From positions 1 to 5,154 of the forward strand of contig CAZDGV010000057.1 of NCBI GenBank assembly GCA_964505195.1: a stretch of 5,154 nt of DNA, written 5' to 3'. The translations under genes and the position numbers were made by a program. Source of the stretch: CAZDGV01 sp964505195. GTDB lineage: Bacteria; Bacteroidota; Bacteroidia; Chitinophagales; Chitinophagaceae. Of the stretch, positions 1-5,154 are shown one piece after another. Below the pieces are notes generated by a model. That model saw only the letters and a program-made list of their open reading frames with translations, ran no database searches and was not told where the DNA came from. Position 1 is the first letter of the stretch. Every line of letters starts with the position of its first letter.

Positions 1-785
1 CCGCCAAAACTTCCTCCGCCGAAACCTCCAAAACCTCCTCCACCACTACTGCCCCAACTGCTTCCCCCACCGCCGGAAGGGAACCAAAAAACGGGTGGCG
101 CATCATTCCACCTGCGGTATCCTCTTCTGCTTACCATGCCTCCGCCGCCCCTGCGGTTTATATTAGATATAATAATCATGATCACAATAAACACGACCAC
201 AGCAACGAAGATCATTGGTGGGGCAGACTCTCCTCTGCGCTTATGCCCTGCAGGTGCTTTGTAAACATCTCCAATGGCCTGAATCACTGCATCTGTGCCT
301 TCGTCTAACCCACGGTAAATGTCTTTGCTTTTGAAATTCGGAATGATTTGTGTTTCGATGATTTCTTTAGCAAGATAGTCGGGAATTTTACCCTCCAGTC
401 CATAGCCAGGTGCAATGGCTATTTGTCTGCGACCTCGTTCTTTATCGATCAACACTACCACCATCACACCATTGTTGTTTTCCTTGCCGCCTACACCCCA
501 TGCGCGTCCCACTTCGGTGGCAAAGTCGGTAATATCGTAGTCGCCGATATCGCTTACCACCAAAATGCAAATCTGGTTTGAAGTGCTGTCGTCGAATGCT
601 ACCAGCTTTTTTTCAAGTACCTGCTCCTGATCGGCGGTTAGCAAATCCAGCGCAGGATCATCATTTACTAATCGCTGTGGACTGGGTTTTGGGGGAATAT
701 ATTTTTCATTATTCTGCGCATGTAAGCCCTGCAAGGACAACATGAAAATGCAAAAGCCGGTAAGACATCTTATTAATAGATTCAT
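1..785 (-). CDS. Secreted, membrane-anchored TPM-domain protein with glycine-rich tail (C-terminus off window)
   Basis: The frame is open from an ATG at 785 to the left edge: 261 complete codons, no stop. Residues 1-23 look like a signal peptide, with a hydrophobic core and likely cleavage after LHA, before QNNEK. Residues about 40-175 form a TPM domain (TLP18.3/Psb32/MOLO-1 family, Pfam TPM_phosphatase). Visible family signatures are SNQICILVV (69-77), the Gly/Asn-rich WGVGGKENNNGVMVV (96-110) and RRQIAIAPGYGLEG (119-132). A hydrophobic segment at about 191-206 should anchor it in the membrane. Basic, glycine-rich sequence follows, then from 238 a Gly/Ser/Phe tail. Family members often end a few residues after such a tail, so little is probably missing. 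The predicted fold puts the TPM domain outside the cytoplasm. Some plant relatives have reported phosphatase activity, but the biochemical role here is unknown. The start overlaps the upstream TPM gene's stop as ATGA, implying translational coupling in the lemA operon. Confidence 0.9.
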   Translation of the reverse strand, partial: MNLLIRCLTGFCIFMLSLQGLHAQNNEKYIPPKPSPQRLVNDDPALDLLTADQEQVLEKKLVAFDDSTSNQICILVVSDIGDYDITDFATEVGRAWGVGGKENNNGVMVVVLIDKERGRRQIAIAPGYGLEGKIPDYLAKEIIETQIIPNFKSKDIYRGLDEGTDAVIQAIGDVYKAPAGHKRRGESAPPMIFVAVVVFIVIMIIISNINRRGGGGMVSRRGYRRWNDAPPVFWFPSGGGGSSWGSSGGGGFGGFGGGSFG

Positions 786-1246
786 TTTCCAAACACAATT
801 TCGTCGGGTAATTCATTTTTATCCTTGCTGCCATCAAATGGAAAATGCGCATGCAGGGTTTCGCCAATTTCGGATACGATGGCAGCGATACCTGCACCAA
901 ATTGCTGGGCTTTGAAAAAAGAAAGCATTTTATGTACTTCCTGATTCCAGAAATCGCTGCCCACTTTATGGTGTATGCCTTCATCGCCATAAATGGCCAG
1001 CTGCTTATCGCGCATGGCAATATATACCAGCACGCCGTTGCGCTCTGCAGTTTGATCCATCTTCAGTGAAGTGAATACTTCTACGGCACGATCGAGCGGA
1101 TCCACAAAATGACAATGCCCTTCTACAAAAACCCTGATTTCGCCCGATGTACGTAGCTCTGCTGTTCGCACAGCTTCCTGAATGGCTTCGCGTTCCTGCT
1201 GCGTAAACCAGTCTTTATGCTTGAAAAAACGAGAAATAAACCCCAT
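782..1246 (-). CDS. Soluble TPM-domain protein (no signal peptide)
   Basis: This 154-residue protein is a second, compact TPM-family member. The domain spans most of its length: EAVRTAELRTSGEIRVFVE (24-42) matches the usual helix-strand opening, and ERNGVLVYIAMRDKQLAIYG (68-87) is the hallmark core that parallels the same motif in the neighbouring secreted TPM protein. I see no signal peptide and no membrane segment. It should therefore be cytoplasmic, although the basic aromatic N-terminus (GFISRFFKHK) could touch the membrane. It also lacks the glycine-rich tail. The ATG lies 11 bases after the upstream lemA stop with no Shine-Dalgarno sequence, as is usual in Bacteroidota. Its TGA overlaps the next ATG by 4 bases (ATGA). 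A longer alternative start is not needed, because the domain begins close to this methionine. Family assignment is secure; molecular function is unknown, with phosphatase activity only a possibility drawn from plant relatives. Confidence 0.88.
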   Translation of the reverse strand: MGFISRFFKHKDWFTQQEREAIQEAVRTAELRTSGEIRVFVEGHCHFVDPLDRAVEVFTSLKMDQTAERNGVLVYIAMRDKQLAIYGDEGIHHKVGSDFWNQEVHKMLSFFKAQQFGAGIAAIVSEIGETLHAHFPFDGSKDKNELPDEIVFGK

Positions 1247-1257
1247 AAATGATTGTT

Positions 1258-1851
1258 TCAGAAATTCACTTCTTTACTGCGTTCTGCACCTGCAACTGCT
1301 TCAAAACCTTGTTTTGGCTCAAAGCCGGCGAGTTTTGCAACCAGCGATGATGGGAAGCTGCGGCAACTGCTATTATAATTCTGCACAGCAGCATTGAAAT
1401 CTTTGCGCGCTACTTTAATACGCCTTTCCGTTCCTTCCAACTGCGATTGCAGATACAAAAAGCTTTTGGTGCCTTTTAGTTCAGGATAGCTTTCTATCAC
1501 TGCCAAACATTTATTCATAGAAGCAGAAAGCGCAGACTGTGCAGCTTGTTGCTGTTGATCATTTTGATAGGAAAGATCCTTTTCTGCAAACTGAAACCCA
1601 GCGGCTTTGCTGCGTGCAGTTGTGATTTCTGTCAGCACCTGCTGTTCGTAAGCTGCCGTACCTTTTACCACACTTACCAATGAAGGCACCAAATCGAAAC
1701 GGCGCATATATGCATTTTGCATTTCACTCCAGGTTCGTTTCACTTCCTCTTCCTGCTTCACTAAACGATTAAATGTTATGGCAAAGTAGATGATCATACT
1801 TGCCAATATTGCAAGCACTCCCACCATCCAAAGCCGACTTCTTTGCTGCAT
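1258..1851 (-). CDS. LemA family protein, second copy
   Basis: This 197-residue protein has the standard LemA layout: a short basic N-terminus (R4, R6), one hydrophobic segment at about 8-27, then a long helical domain. Family signatures include FNRLVKQEEEVKRTW (27-41), RRFDLVPSLVSVVKG (50-64), IESYPELKG (119-127), the LQSQLEGTERRI helix (134-145) and NYNSSCRSFP (158-167). The positive-inside rule suggests the helical domain lies outside the cytoplasm; this is inferred. It aligns without gaps, offset by one residue, to the LemA encoded just upstream, including the matching end GFEAVAGAE. It differs in a Gln-rich stretch (99-102) and two cysteines (115, 163) that the other copy lacks at these positions. 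It starts 3 bases after the upstream stop (TAG-TGC-ATG), and the TPM gene follows after 11 bases. LemA function is not well established; a membrane or envelope scaffold role is plausible here. Confidence 0.93.
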   Translation of the reverse strand: MQQRSRLWMVGVLAILASMIIYFAITFNRLVKQEEEVKRTWSEMQNAYMRRFDLVPSLVSVVKGTAAYEQQVLTEITTARSKAAGFQFAEKDLSYQNDQQQQAAQSALSASMNKCLAVIESYPELKGTKSFLYLQSQLEGTERRIKVARKDFNAAVQNYNSSCRSFPSSLVAKLAGFEPKQGFEAVAGAERSKEVNF

Positions 1852-1854
1852 GCA

Positions 1855-2445
1855 CTAGAATTTTACTTCAGGCGCTTTCTCTGCTCCTGCTTCTGCCTGA
1901 AAGCCTTCTTTAACCTTGAAATTGAAGAAGCCTGCTAAAATATTCATCGGAAACGAACGCACTTTCACATTGTATGTATTTACCGCATCGTTGAAAGTTT
2001 TACGACTGTTCTTGATGCTGTTTTCAATGCCTTCCAGCTGCTTTTGCAAATCCTGAAAACCTTGTACGGCTTTTAACTCAGGGTAGCGTTCAACGGTTAC
2101 CAGCAACCTGCTGAGGGCGCCTGATAACTCTGACTGTGCCTGCTGAAATTTTGCGATATTTTCAGGTGTAAGCTGATCAGCAGTAAGCTGAACAGAACTT
2201 GCTTTTGATCTTGCTTCAATTACTTTACTGAGTGTTTCCTGCTCAAAGTTGGCAGCGCCTTTTACGGTATTCACCAAATTGGGCACGAGATCTGCTCTGT
2301 TCTGATATTCTGTCTGCACGTTGTTCCATGCTTTTTTTACCACTTCATCTTGTGTTACCAATCCGTTGTAACCATTACAACCCATAAAAAAGAAGATGGC
2401 GAGCAATACTCCCACCACAATTGCAATAATACTTCCTGATTTCAT
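1855..2445 (-). CDS. lemA: LemA family protein, first copy
   Basis: This 196-residue protein is a canonical LemA (Pfam LemA) of the family's usual length. A hydrophobic segment at about 6-22 is followed by GYNGLVTQDEVVKKAW (25-40), NRADLVPNLVNTVKG (49-63), VERYPELKA (118-126), LQKQLEGIENSI (133-144) and TYNVKVRSFP (157-166), all characteristic. It should be a single-pass membrane protein with a helical bundle. Cys23 follows FMG at the end of the hydrophobic segment. This resembles a lipobox, but Phe at -3 is a poor fit, so a lipoprotein is possible rather than likely. It is the first gene of the lemA-lemA-TPM-TPM cluster and lies 111 bases after pgk, so it probably starts its own transcript, although no clear promoter is visible. 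The leader before the ATG is AT-rich without a Shine-Dalgarno sequence. Cellular role is unknown; the family name comes from a Listeria antigen. Confidence 0.95.
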   Translation of the reverse strand: MKSGSIIAIVVGVLLAIFFFMGCNGYNGLVTQDEVVKKAWNNVQTEYQNRADLVPNLVNTVKGAANFEQETLSKVIEARSKASSVQLTADQLTPENIAKFQQAQSELSGALSRLLVTVERYPELKAVQGFQDLQKQLEGIENSIKNSRKTFNDAVNTYNVKVRSFPMNILAGFFNFKVKEGFQAEAGAEKAPEVKF

Positions 2446-2501
2446 ATGATGATTTGTTTAATGACTGTTTTTAAAATGAAAACCAGCCTCCAAGGTAGCT
2501 A

Positions 2502-2527
2502 AAAGCATGCCAATTAGCGTATGCTTT
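2502..2527 (-). terminator. Possible weak stem-loop terminator after pgk
   Basis: AAAGCAT at 2502-2508 and ATGCTTT at 2521-2527 are perfect 7-base inverted repeats with a 12-base loop. On the minus strand the second arm runs into TTTT and then AGC, about 30 bases beyond the pgk stop. The position suits a pgk terminator, but the stem is AT-rich and the T-run short. It could equally be a regulatory dyad upstream of lemA. The rest of the 2446-2556 gap shows only AT-rich leader sequence and no clear promoter. Confidence 0.3.
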
Positions 2528-2556
2528 CAACAGTGCTTTGATAATTTAACAAAGGC

Positions 2557-3771
2557 TTACACCATTGTACCATTACCGCTGATAGCAGCGATACCTGGCA
2601 GTTGTTTTCCTTCAAAAAATTCCAGCATAGCGCCACCGCCGGTGGATACATAGCTAACCTTGTCGGCATATCCAAACTGATTCACCGCCGCTACACTATC
2701 GCCACCACCTACGAGTGAGAATGCTCCTTGCGCAGTTGCTTCTGCTACTGCTTTGGCAATGCTGAGTGTGCCGTTTCTGAATTTTTCCATTTCAAAAACA
2801 CCCATGGGTCCATTCCATAAAATGGTTTTGGAGCGGAGGATCACCGCTGCAAATTCTTTGCACGCATCCGGTCCGATATCCAGCCCCATCCATCCATCAG
2901 GAATCTGATCGCTGGCGGAAGTATCGGTATTGGCTGCTGCATCAAATTTATCTGCCAGCACAGAATCCGATGGCAGGTGAATGTTCACACCCTTTTCAGC
3001 TGCTTTTGAAAGCAGATCACGTGCAAGCTCCAATCGATCTGCTTCGCAAAGTGAATTACCGATTTGTCCGCCCCTCGCTTTCATAAATGTGTAGGCCATG
3101 CCACCACCGATAATGATATCCGTCGCTCTTTCGAGCAGGTTTTCCAGAATGAGGATTTTATCACTCACTTTCGCACCACCTACAATCGCAGTAAAAGGTT
3201 TTTCTGCGCGATGCAATACTTTTTCAGCAGCAGACACTTCTGCTTCCATGAGCAGTCCGAACATTTTTTTATCAGCAGGAAAATATTGCGCAATCACGGC
3301 CGTAGAAGCATGTGCACGGTGTGCGGTTCCGAAGGCATCGTTTACATACACATCGCCTAAGCGACTCAGCTGCTCTGCAAAAGCGGTATCGCCCTTTTCT
3401 TCTTCCGGATGAAAACGCAAATTTTCAAGCAGCAGTACTTCACCGGGTTGCAAAGCGCCTGCCAGCTGCAATGCTTCACTGCCAATGCAATCGTTTGCAA
3501 AATGAACAGCGGCGGGTTTTAGTACTGTACTAAGGTGTGGTATCAGATGCTTTAAAGAGGATTTTTCTTCCGGGCCATCTTTAGGTCTTCCCAAATGACT
3601 CATGAGAATTACCGATCCACCATCGGAAAGAATTTTTTGAATGGTAGGAAGAGCTGCGCGGATACGATTATCGTCGCGGATGGTGAAGTTTTGTTTGTCG
3701 AGCGGCACGTTGAAATCTACCCGCACCAAAGCACGCAGACCTTTGAAATGAAATTGTGTAAAAGTAGACAT
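2557..3771 (-). CDS. pgk: Phosphoglycerate kinase
   Basis: This cytoplasmic glycolytic enzyme transfers phosphate between 1,3-bisphosphoglycerate and ADP, giving 3-phosphoglycerate and ATP; it runs in reverse in gluconeogenesis. At 404 residues it is close to the usual bacterial length. The N-terminal substrate domain carries RVDFNVP (17-23), DNRIRAALPT (34-43), SHLGRP (58-63), LLLENLRFHPEE (113-124) and NDAFGTAHRAHAST (144-157), which supply the basic patch for the acidic substrate. The C-terminal nucleotide domain carries GGAKVSDK (198-205), GGGMAYTF (222-229), LWNGPMGVFE (318-327), GGGDS (355-359) and STGGGAMLE (376-384). All key motifs look intact. The tail extends slightly past the common ending, closing in SGNGTMV. 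The ATG at 3771 gives the expected N-terminus, but it sits 4 bases after the T-tract of a strong terminator, with no Shine-Dalgarno sequence. Its neighbour gap makes its substrate. Confidence 0.98.
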   Translation of the reverse strand: MSTFTQFHFKGLRALVRVDFNVPLDKQNFTIRDDNRIRAALPTIQKILSDGGSVILMSHLGRPKDGPEEKSSLKHLIPHLSTVLKPAAVHFANDCIGSEALQLAGALQPGEVLLLENLRFHPEEEKGDTAFAEQLSRLGDVYVNDAFGTAHRAHASTAVIAQYFPADKKMFGLLMEAEVSAAEKVLHRAEKPFTAIVGGAKVSDKILILENLLERATDIIIGGGMAYTFMKARGGQIGNSLCEADRLELARDLLSKAAEKGVNIHLPSDSVLADKFDAAANTDTSASDQIPDGWMGLDIGPDACKEFAAVILRSKTILWNGPMGVFEMEKFRNGTLSIAKAVAEATAQGAFSLVGGGDSVAAVNQFGYADKVSYVSTGGGAMLEFFEGKQLPGIAAISGNGTMV

Positions 3772-3775
3772 GGCG

Positions 3776-3815
3776 AAAAAATAAAAAAAGGGCTTCCGGA
3801 ATTACGAAAGCCCTT
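3776..3815 (-). terminator. Strong intrinsic terminator between gap and pgk
   Basis: Arms at 3788-3795 and 3808-3815 (AAGGGCTT and AAGCCCTT) form a perfect 8-bp stem around a 12-base loop (3796-3807). On the minus strand the stem is followed directly by a T-rich tract (five T, A, six T) down to 3776. On the plus strand no T-run follows the stem, so it acts towards pgk. It lies 57 bases past the gap stop and is the natural 3' end of the gap transcript. The T-tract ends 4 bases before the pgk ATG, so any pgk transcript begun upstream must read through it. The rest of the gap-pgk spacer (3816-3872) is AT-rich, with only a poor promoter-like match (TTTC, 19 bases, TATTTTAA; 3830-3860). Confidence 0.88.
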
Positions 3816-3872
3816 GGTATATGAAAAAATTAAAATACATATTCAGTTGCGCGTTTGAAACAGCGGCGTATA

Positions 3873-4886
3873 TCATCCGTTGATCATATTCGCAAAATAG
3901 TGCAGCGTGCGTACCAACTGACTTACATAGCTCATTTCATTATCGTACCAGGCAACAGTGCGCACCAACTGAGTATCGCCTACGGTTTGCACTCTTGTTT
4001 GGGTGGCATCGAAAAGTGAACCGTAACGGATACCGATGATATCGCTGCTCACCAGCTCATCTTCGGTATAGCCATAGCTTTCATTTGCAGCCGCTTTCAT
4101 GGCATCGTTGATTTCCTGCACGGTAACTTTTTTACCCAGCACACAAGTAAGTTCGGTAAGAGAACCGGTAAGCGTGGGCACGCGCTGTGCAGTGCCATCG
4201 AGCTTGCCTTTCAGGTTCGGCAATACCAGTCCGATGGCTTTGGCAGCGCCGGTACTATTGGGAACGATGTTTTGTGCAGCAGCACGGGCACGGCGCAAAT
4301 CGCCTTTTGGATGAGGTGCATCCTGGGTATTCTGATCGTTGGTATAAGCGTGCACGGTTGTCATGAGACCATTCAGCAATCCGAATTTTTCATCGAGCAC
4401 TTTAGCCATGGGTGCCAAACAGTTGGTGGTACAGCTGGCACAGCTGATCACGTTTTCTGAACCATCCAGCTCATGATGGTTTACGTTGAACACGATGGTT
4501 TTCAGATCGCCGGTAGCCGGTGCTGAAATTACCACCTTGCGTGCGCCAGCGGCGATATGTGCTTCCGCTTTGGCTTTATCGGTAAAGAATCCGGTGCATT
4601 CGAGTACTACATCTACGCCGTGCGCTTTCCAGGGAATATCAGCCGGATTTTTTTCAGCATAAATTTTTACTTCATCCCCATTCACCATGATGGCATTATC
4701 AGAAGCAGTTACCGTTGCATCGAAACGCCCCTGCGCGGTATCATATTTTAAAAGGTGTGCGAGTGTGGCAGGCGAAGTAAGATCGTTGATGGCCACCACA
4801 TCGATGCCTTTCATCTGATAGATCTGGCGATATACCAGTCGTCCAATACGTCCAAAACCATTGATGGCCACTTTTACGGTACTCAT
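3873..4886 (-). CDS. gap: Glyceraldehyde-3-phosphate dehydrogenase, type I, NAD-dependent
   Basis: This cytoplasmic enzyme, a homotetramer in this family, oxidises glyceraldehyde 3-phosphate with NAD and phosphate to 1,3-bisphosphoglycerate, the substrate of the adjacent pgk product. Its 337 residues match the family. The Rossmann nucleotide site is NGFGRIGR (9-16), and Asp35 in INDL is the acidic residue that favours NAD over NADP. The catalytic centre is ASCTTNCLAP (150-159) with Cys152 as nucleophile and His179 in TVHAYTNDQ (177-185) as general base. RRARAAAQNIVPNSTGAAKA (198-217) and WYDNEMSY (313-320) are the usual phosphate-binding and C-terminal signatures. Nothing is missing. The ATG at 4886 places the glycine motif correctly; the leader is AT-rich without a Shine-Dalgarno sequence. 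An intrinsic terminator follows the stop, so gap is probably mostly monocistronic. A phosphorylating role is clear; erythrose-4-phosphate dehydrogenase is less likely given the neighbour. Confidence 0.98.
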   Translation of the reverse strand: MSTVKVAINGFGRIGRLVYRQIYQMKGIDVVAINDLTSPATLAHLLKYDTAQGRFDATVTASDNAIMVNGDEVKIYAEKNPADIPWKAHGVDVVLECTGFFTDKAKAEAHIAAGARKVVISAPATGDLKTIVFNVNHHELDGSENVISCASCTTNCLAPMAKVLDEKFGLLNGLMTTVHAYTNDQNTQDAPHPKGDLRRARAAAQNIVPNSTGAAKAIGLVLPNLKGKLDGTAQRVPTLTGSLTELTCVLGKKVTVQEINDAMKAAANESYGYTEDELVSSDIIGIRYGSLFDATQTRVQTVGDTQLVRTVAWYDNEMSYVSQLVRTLHYFANMING

Positions 4887-4919
4887 GTTATAATCAATTT
4901 ATAGGTTTAAAATTCGGTG

Positions 4920-4951
4920 CGAAGGTAATAAACAGATCGATTCTTTTGCAG
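4920..4951 (-). promoter_or_regulatory. Candidate gap promoter (Bacteroidota type)
   Basis: Reading towards gap, TACCTTCG (4927-4920) differs at one position from the Bacteroidota -7 consensus TAnnTTTG. It is preceded 21 bases upstream by CTG (4951-4949), a one-base variant of the -33 TTG. This would give a 5' untranslated region of roughly 25-35 bases before the ATG at 4886. The match is imperfect, so this is a candidate only. Confidence 0.35.
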
Positions 4952-5032
4952 AACCCTTATCAGCCAACAACCAGCCTATCTTTCTGCTGAAAAAACTGGC
5001 CTTGCGGCCGAAACTGCCCCCAATCTGCTGCT

Positions 5033-5053
5033 CAAATTTTGGGAAAAAATTTG
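5033..5053. repeat. Perfect AT-rich inverted repeat over the tRNA promoter -33 region
   Basis: CAAATTTT (5033-5040) and AAAATTTG (5046-5053) are exact reverse complements separated by GGGAA. The right arm ends in the TTTG that serves as the probable -33 element of the tRNA promoter. No T-tract follows on either strand, so a terminator is unlikely. A protein-binding dyad or a chance AT-rich palindrome both fit. Confidence 0.5.
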
Positions 5054-5081
5054 GGGGGATGGGCAGGCGCGGTTATCTTTG
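5050..5081 (+). promoter_or_regulatory. Bacteroidota-type promoter for tRNA-Glu
   Basis: TTTG (5050-5053), a 20-base spacer and TATCTTTG (5074-5081) match the primary sigma factor consensus of Bacteroidota (TTTG, about 19-20 bases, TAnnTTTG) at every defined position. Transcription should begin around 5086-5089, leaving a precursor leader of about a dozen bases before the tRNA at 5100. Confidence 0.75.
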
Positions 5082-5091
5082 CACTCCCCAA

Positions 5092-5107
5092 AACGGGATG
5101 GCCCGTT
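5092..5107 (+). repeat. Short inverted repeat joining tRNA leader and acceptor strand
   Basis: AACGGG (5092-5097) in the precursor leader is the exact reverse complement of CCCGTT (5102-5107), which includes acceptor positions 3-7 of the tRNA. The loop would be ATGG. The pairing would compete with the acceptor stem in the precursor. It may be incidental, since the leader simply resembles the 3' acceptor strand that would pair here. Confidence 0.4.
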
Positions 5108-5154
5108 CGTCTATCGGCTAGGACATCTCCCTTTCACGGAGGAAAGAGGGGTTC
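5100..5154 (+). tRNA. tRNA-Glu(UUC), 3' end off window
   Basis: The first 55 bases fold as a tRNA: acceptor strand GGCCCGT (5100-5106), TC linker, D arm GTCT with loop to AGGAC (up to 5124), anticodon stem TCTCC with GGAGG around the loop CTTTCAC, a variable region AAAG, T-stem strand AGGGG and the first TTC of the T loop. The anticodon TTC at loop positions 34-36 reads glutamate codons GAA and GAG, and the sequence closely resembles bacterial tRNA-Glu. The 3' half of the T arm and the acceptor strand lie beyond the window edge. It diverges from gap and has its own promoter. Confidence 0.93.

Noticed and set aside
709..1020. A 103-codon minus-strand open frame overlapping the soluble TPM gene
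   Set aside because: It is out of frame with two well-supported TPM genes, spans their junction and shows no domain.
1930..2445. First LemA as a definite lipoprotein because of Cys23
   Set aside because: Phe at -3 and Met at -2 are a poor lipobox, and LemA proteins usually carry an uncleaved membrane segment.
2490..2497. TACCTTGG on the minus strand as a -7 element for lemA
   Set aside because: It is one base off the consensus, but no TTG or TTTG lies 17-23 bases upstream, so it is not reported as a promoter.
2536..2554. CTTTG...CAAAG dyad just after the pgk stop
   Set aside because: The stem is only 5 bp, and no T-run follows on the pgk strand.
3064..3412. Overlapping plus-strand open frames of about 98 and 104 codons inside pgk
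   Set aside because: They lie wholly antisense to a gene with every phosphoglycerate kinase motif intact, and their translations have no recognisable domain. They are by-products of the coding strand.
5041..5063. G-rich stretch as a possible G-quadruplex
   Set aside because: The G runs are 3, 6 and 3 with a 9-base first loop, which does not give four separated GGG runs; the Gs are better explained as part of the promoter spacer.

Overview
The window looks like chromosomal DNA of a Bacteroidota bacterium, most likely near the Chitinophagaceae, although the family placement is an impression from protein style. Three things support the phylum. No gene start has a convincing Shine-Dalgarno sequence; the starts follow AT-rich leaders instead. 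A near-perfect Bacteroidota promoter (TTTG, 20 bases, TATCTTTG) stands in front of a tRNA gene. LemA and TPM-domain genes are packed together, an arrangement familiar from this phylum. All protein genes lie on the minus strand, so they read from right to left.

Right end (about 4887-5154): a divergent intergenic region. A plus-strand tRNA-Glu(UUC) gene is cut by the window edge and has its own promoter, with a short AT-rich dyad over its -33 element. A weaker candidate promoter faces the other way, towards gap.

Middle (2557-4886): two adjacent glycolytic genes, gap (NAD-dependent glyceraldehyde-3-phosphate dehydrogenase) and pgk (phosphoglycerate kinase), which catalyse consecutive steps through 1,3-bisphosphoglycerate. 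A textbook intrinsic terminator lies between them, and its T-tract ends only 4 bases before the pgk start codon. This makes the route of pgk expression the most interesting regulatory question here.

Left (1-2445): a tight four-gene cluster: lemA, lemA, a soluble TPM-domain gene, and a secreted, membrane-anchored TPM-domain gene with a glycine-rich tail that runs off the left edge. Junctions are 3 bases, 11 bases and a 4-base ATGA overlap, so this is almost certainly one operon. The two LemA proteins align without gaps and look like a tandem duplication. LemA and TPM (TLP18.3/Psb32/MOLO-1) families recur together in bacteria, but their joint function is poorly defined. This is the only part of the window that could be called an underdescribed system. 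I see no insertion sequence, CRISPR array, phage gene or other mobile element.
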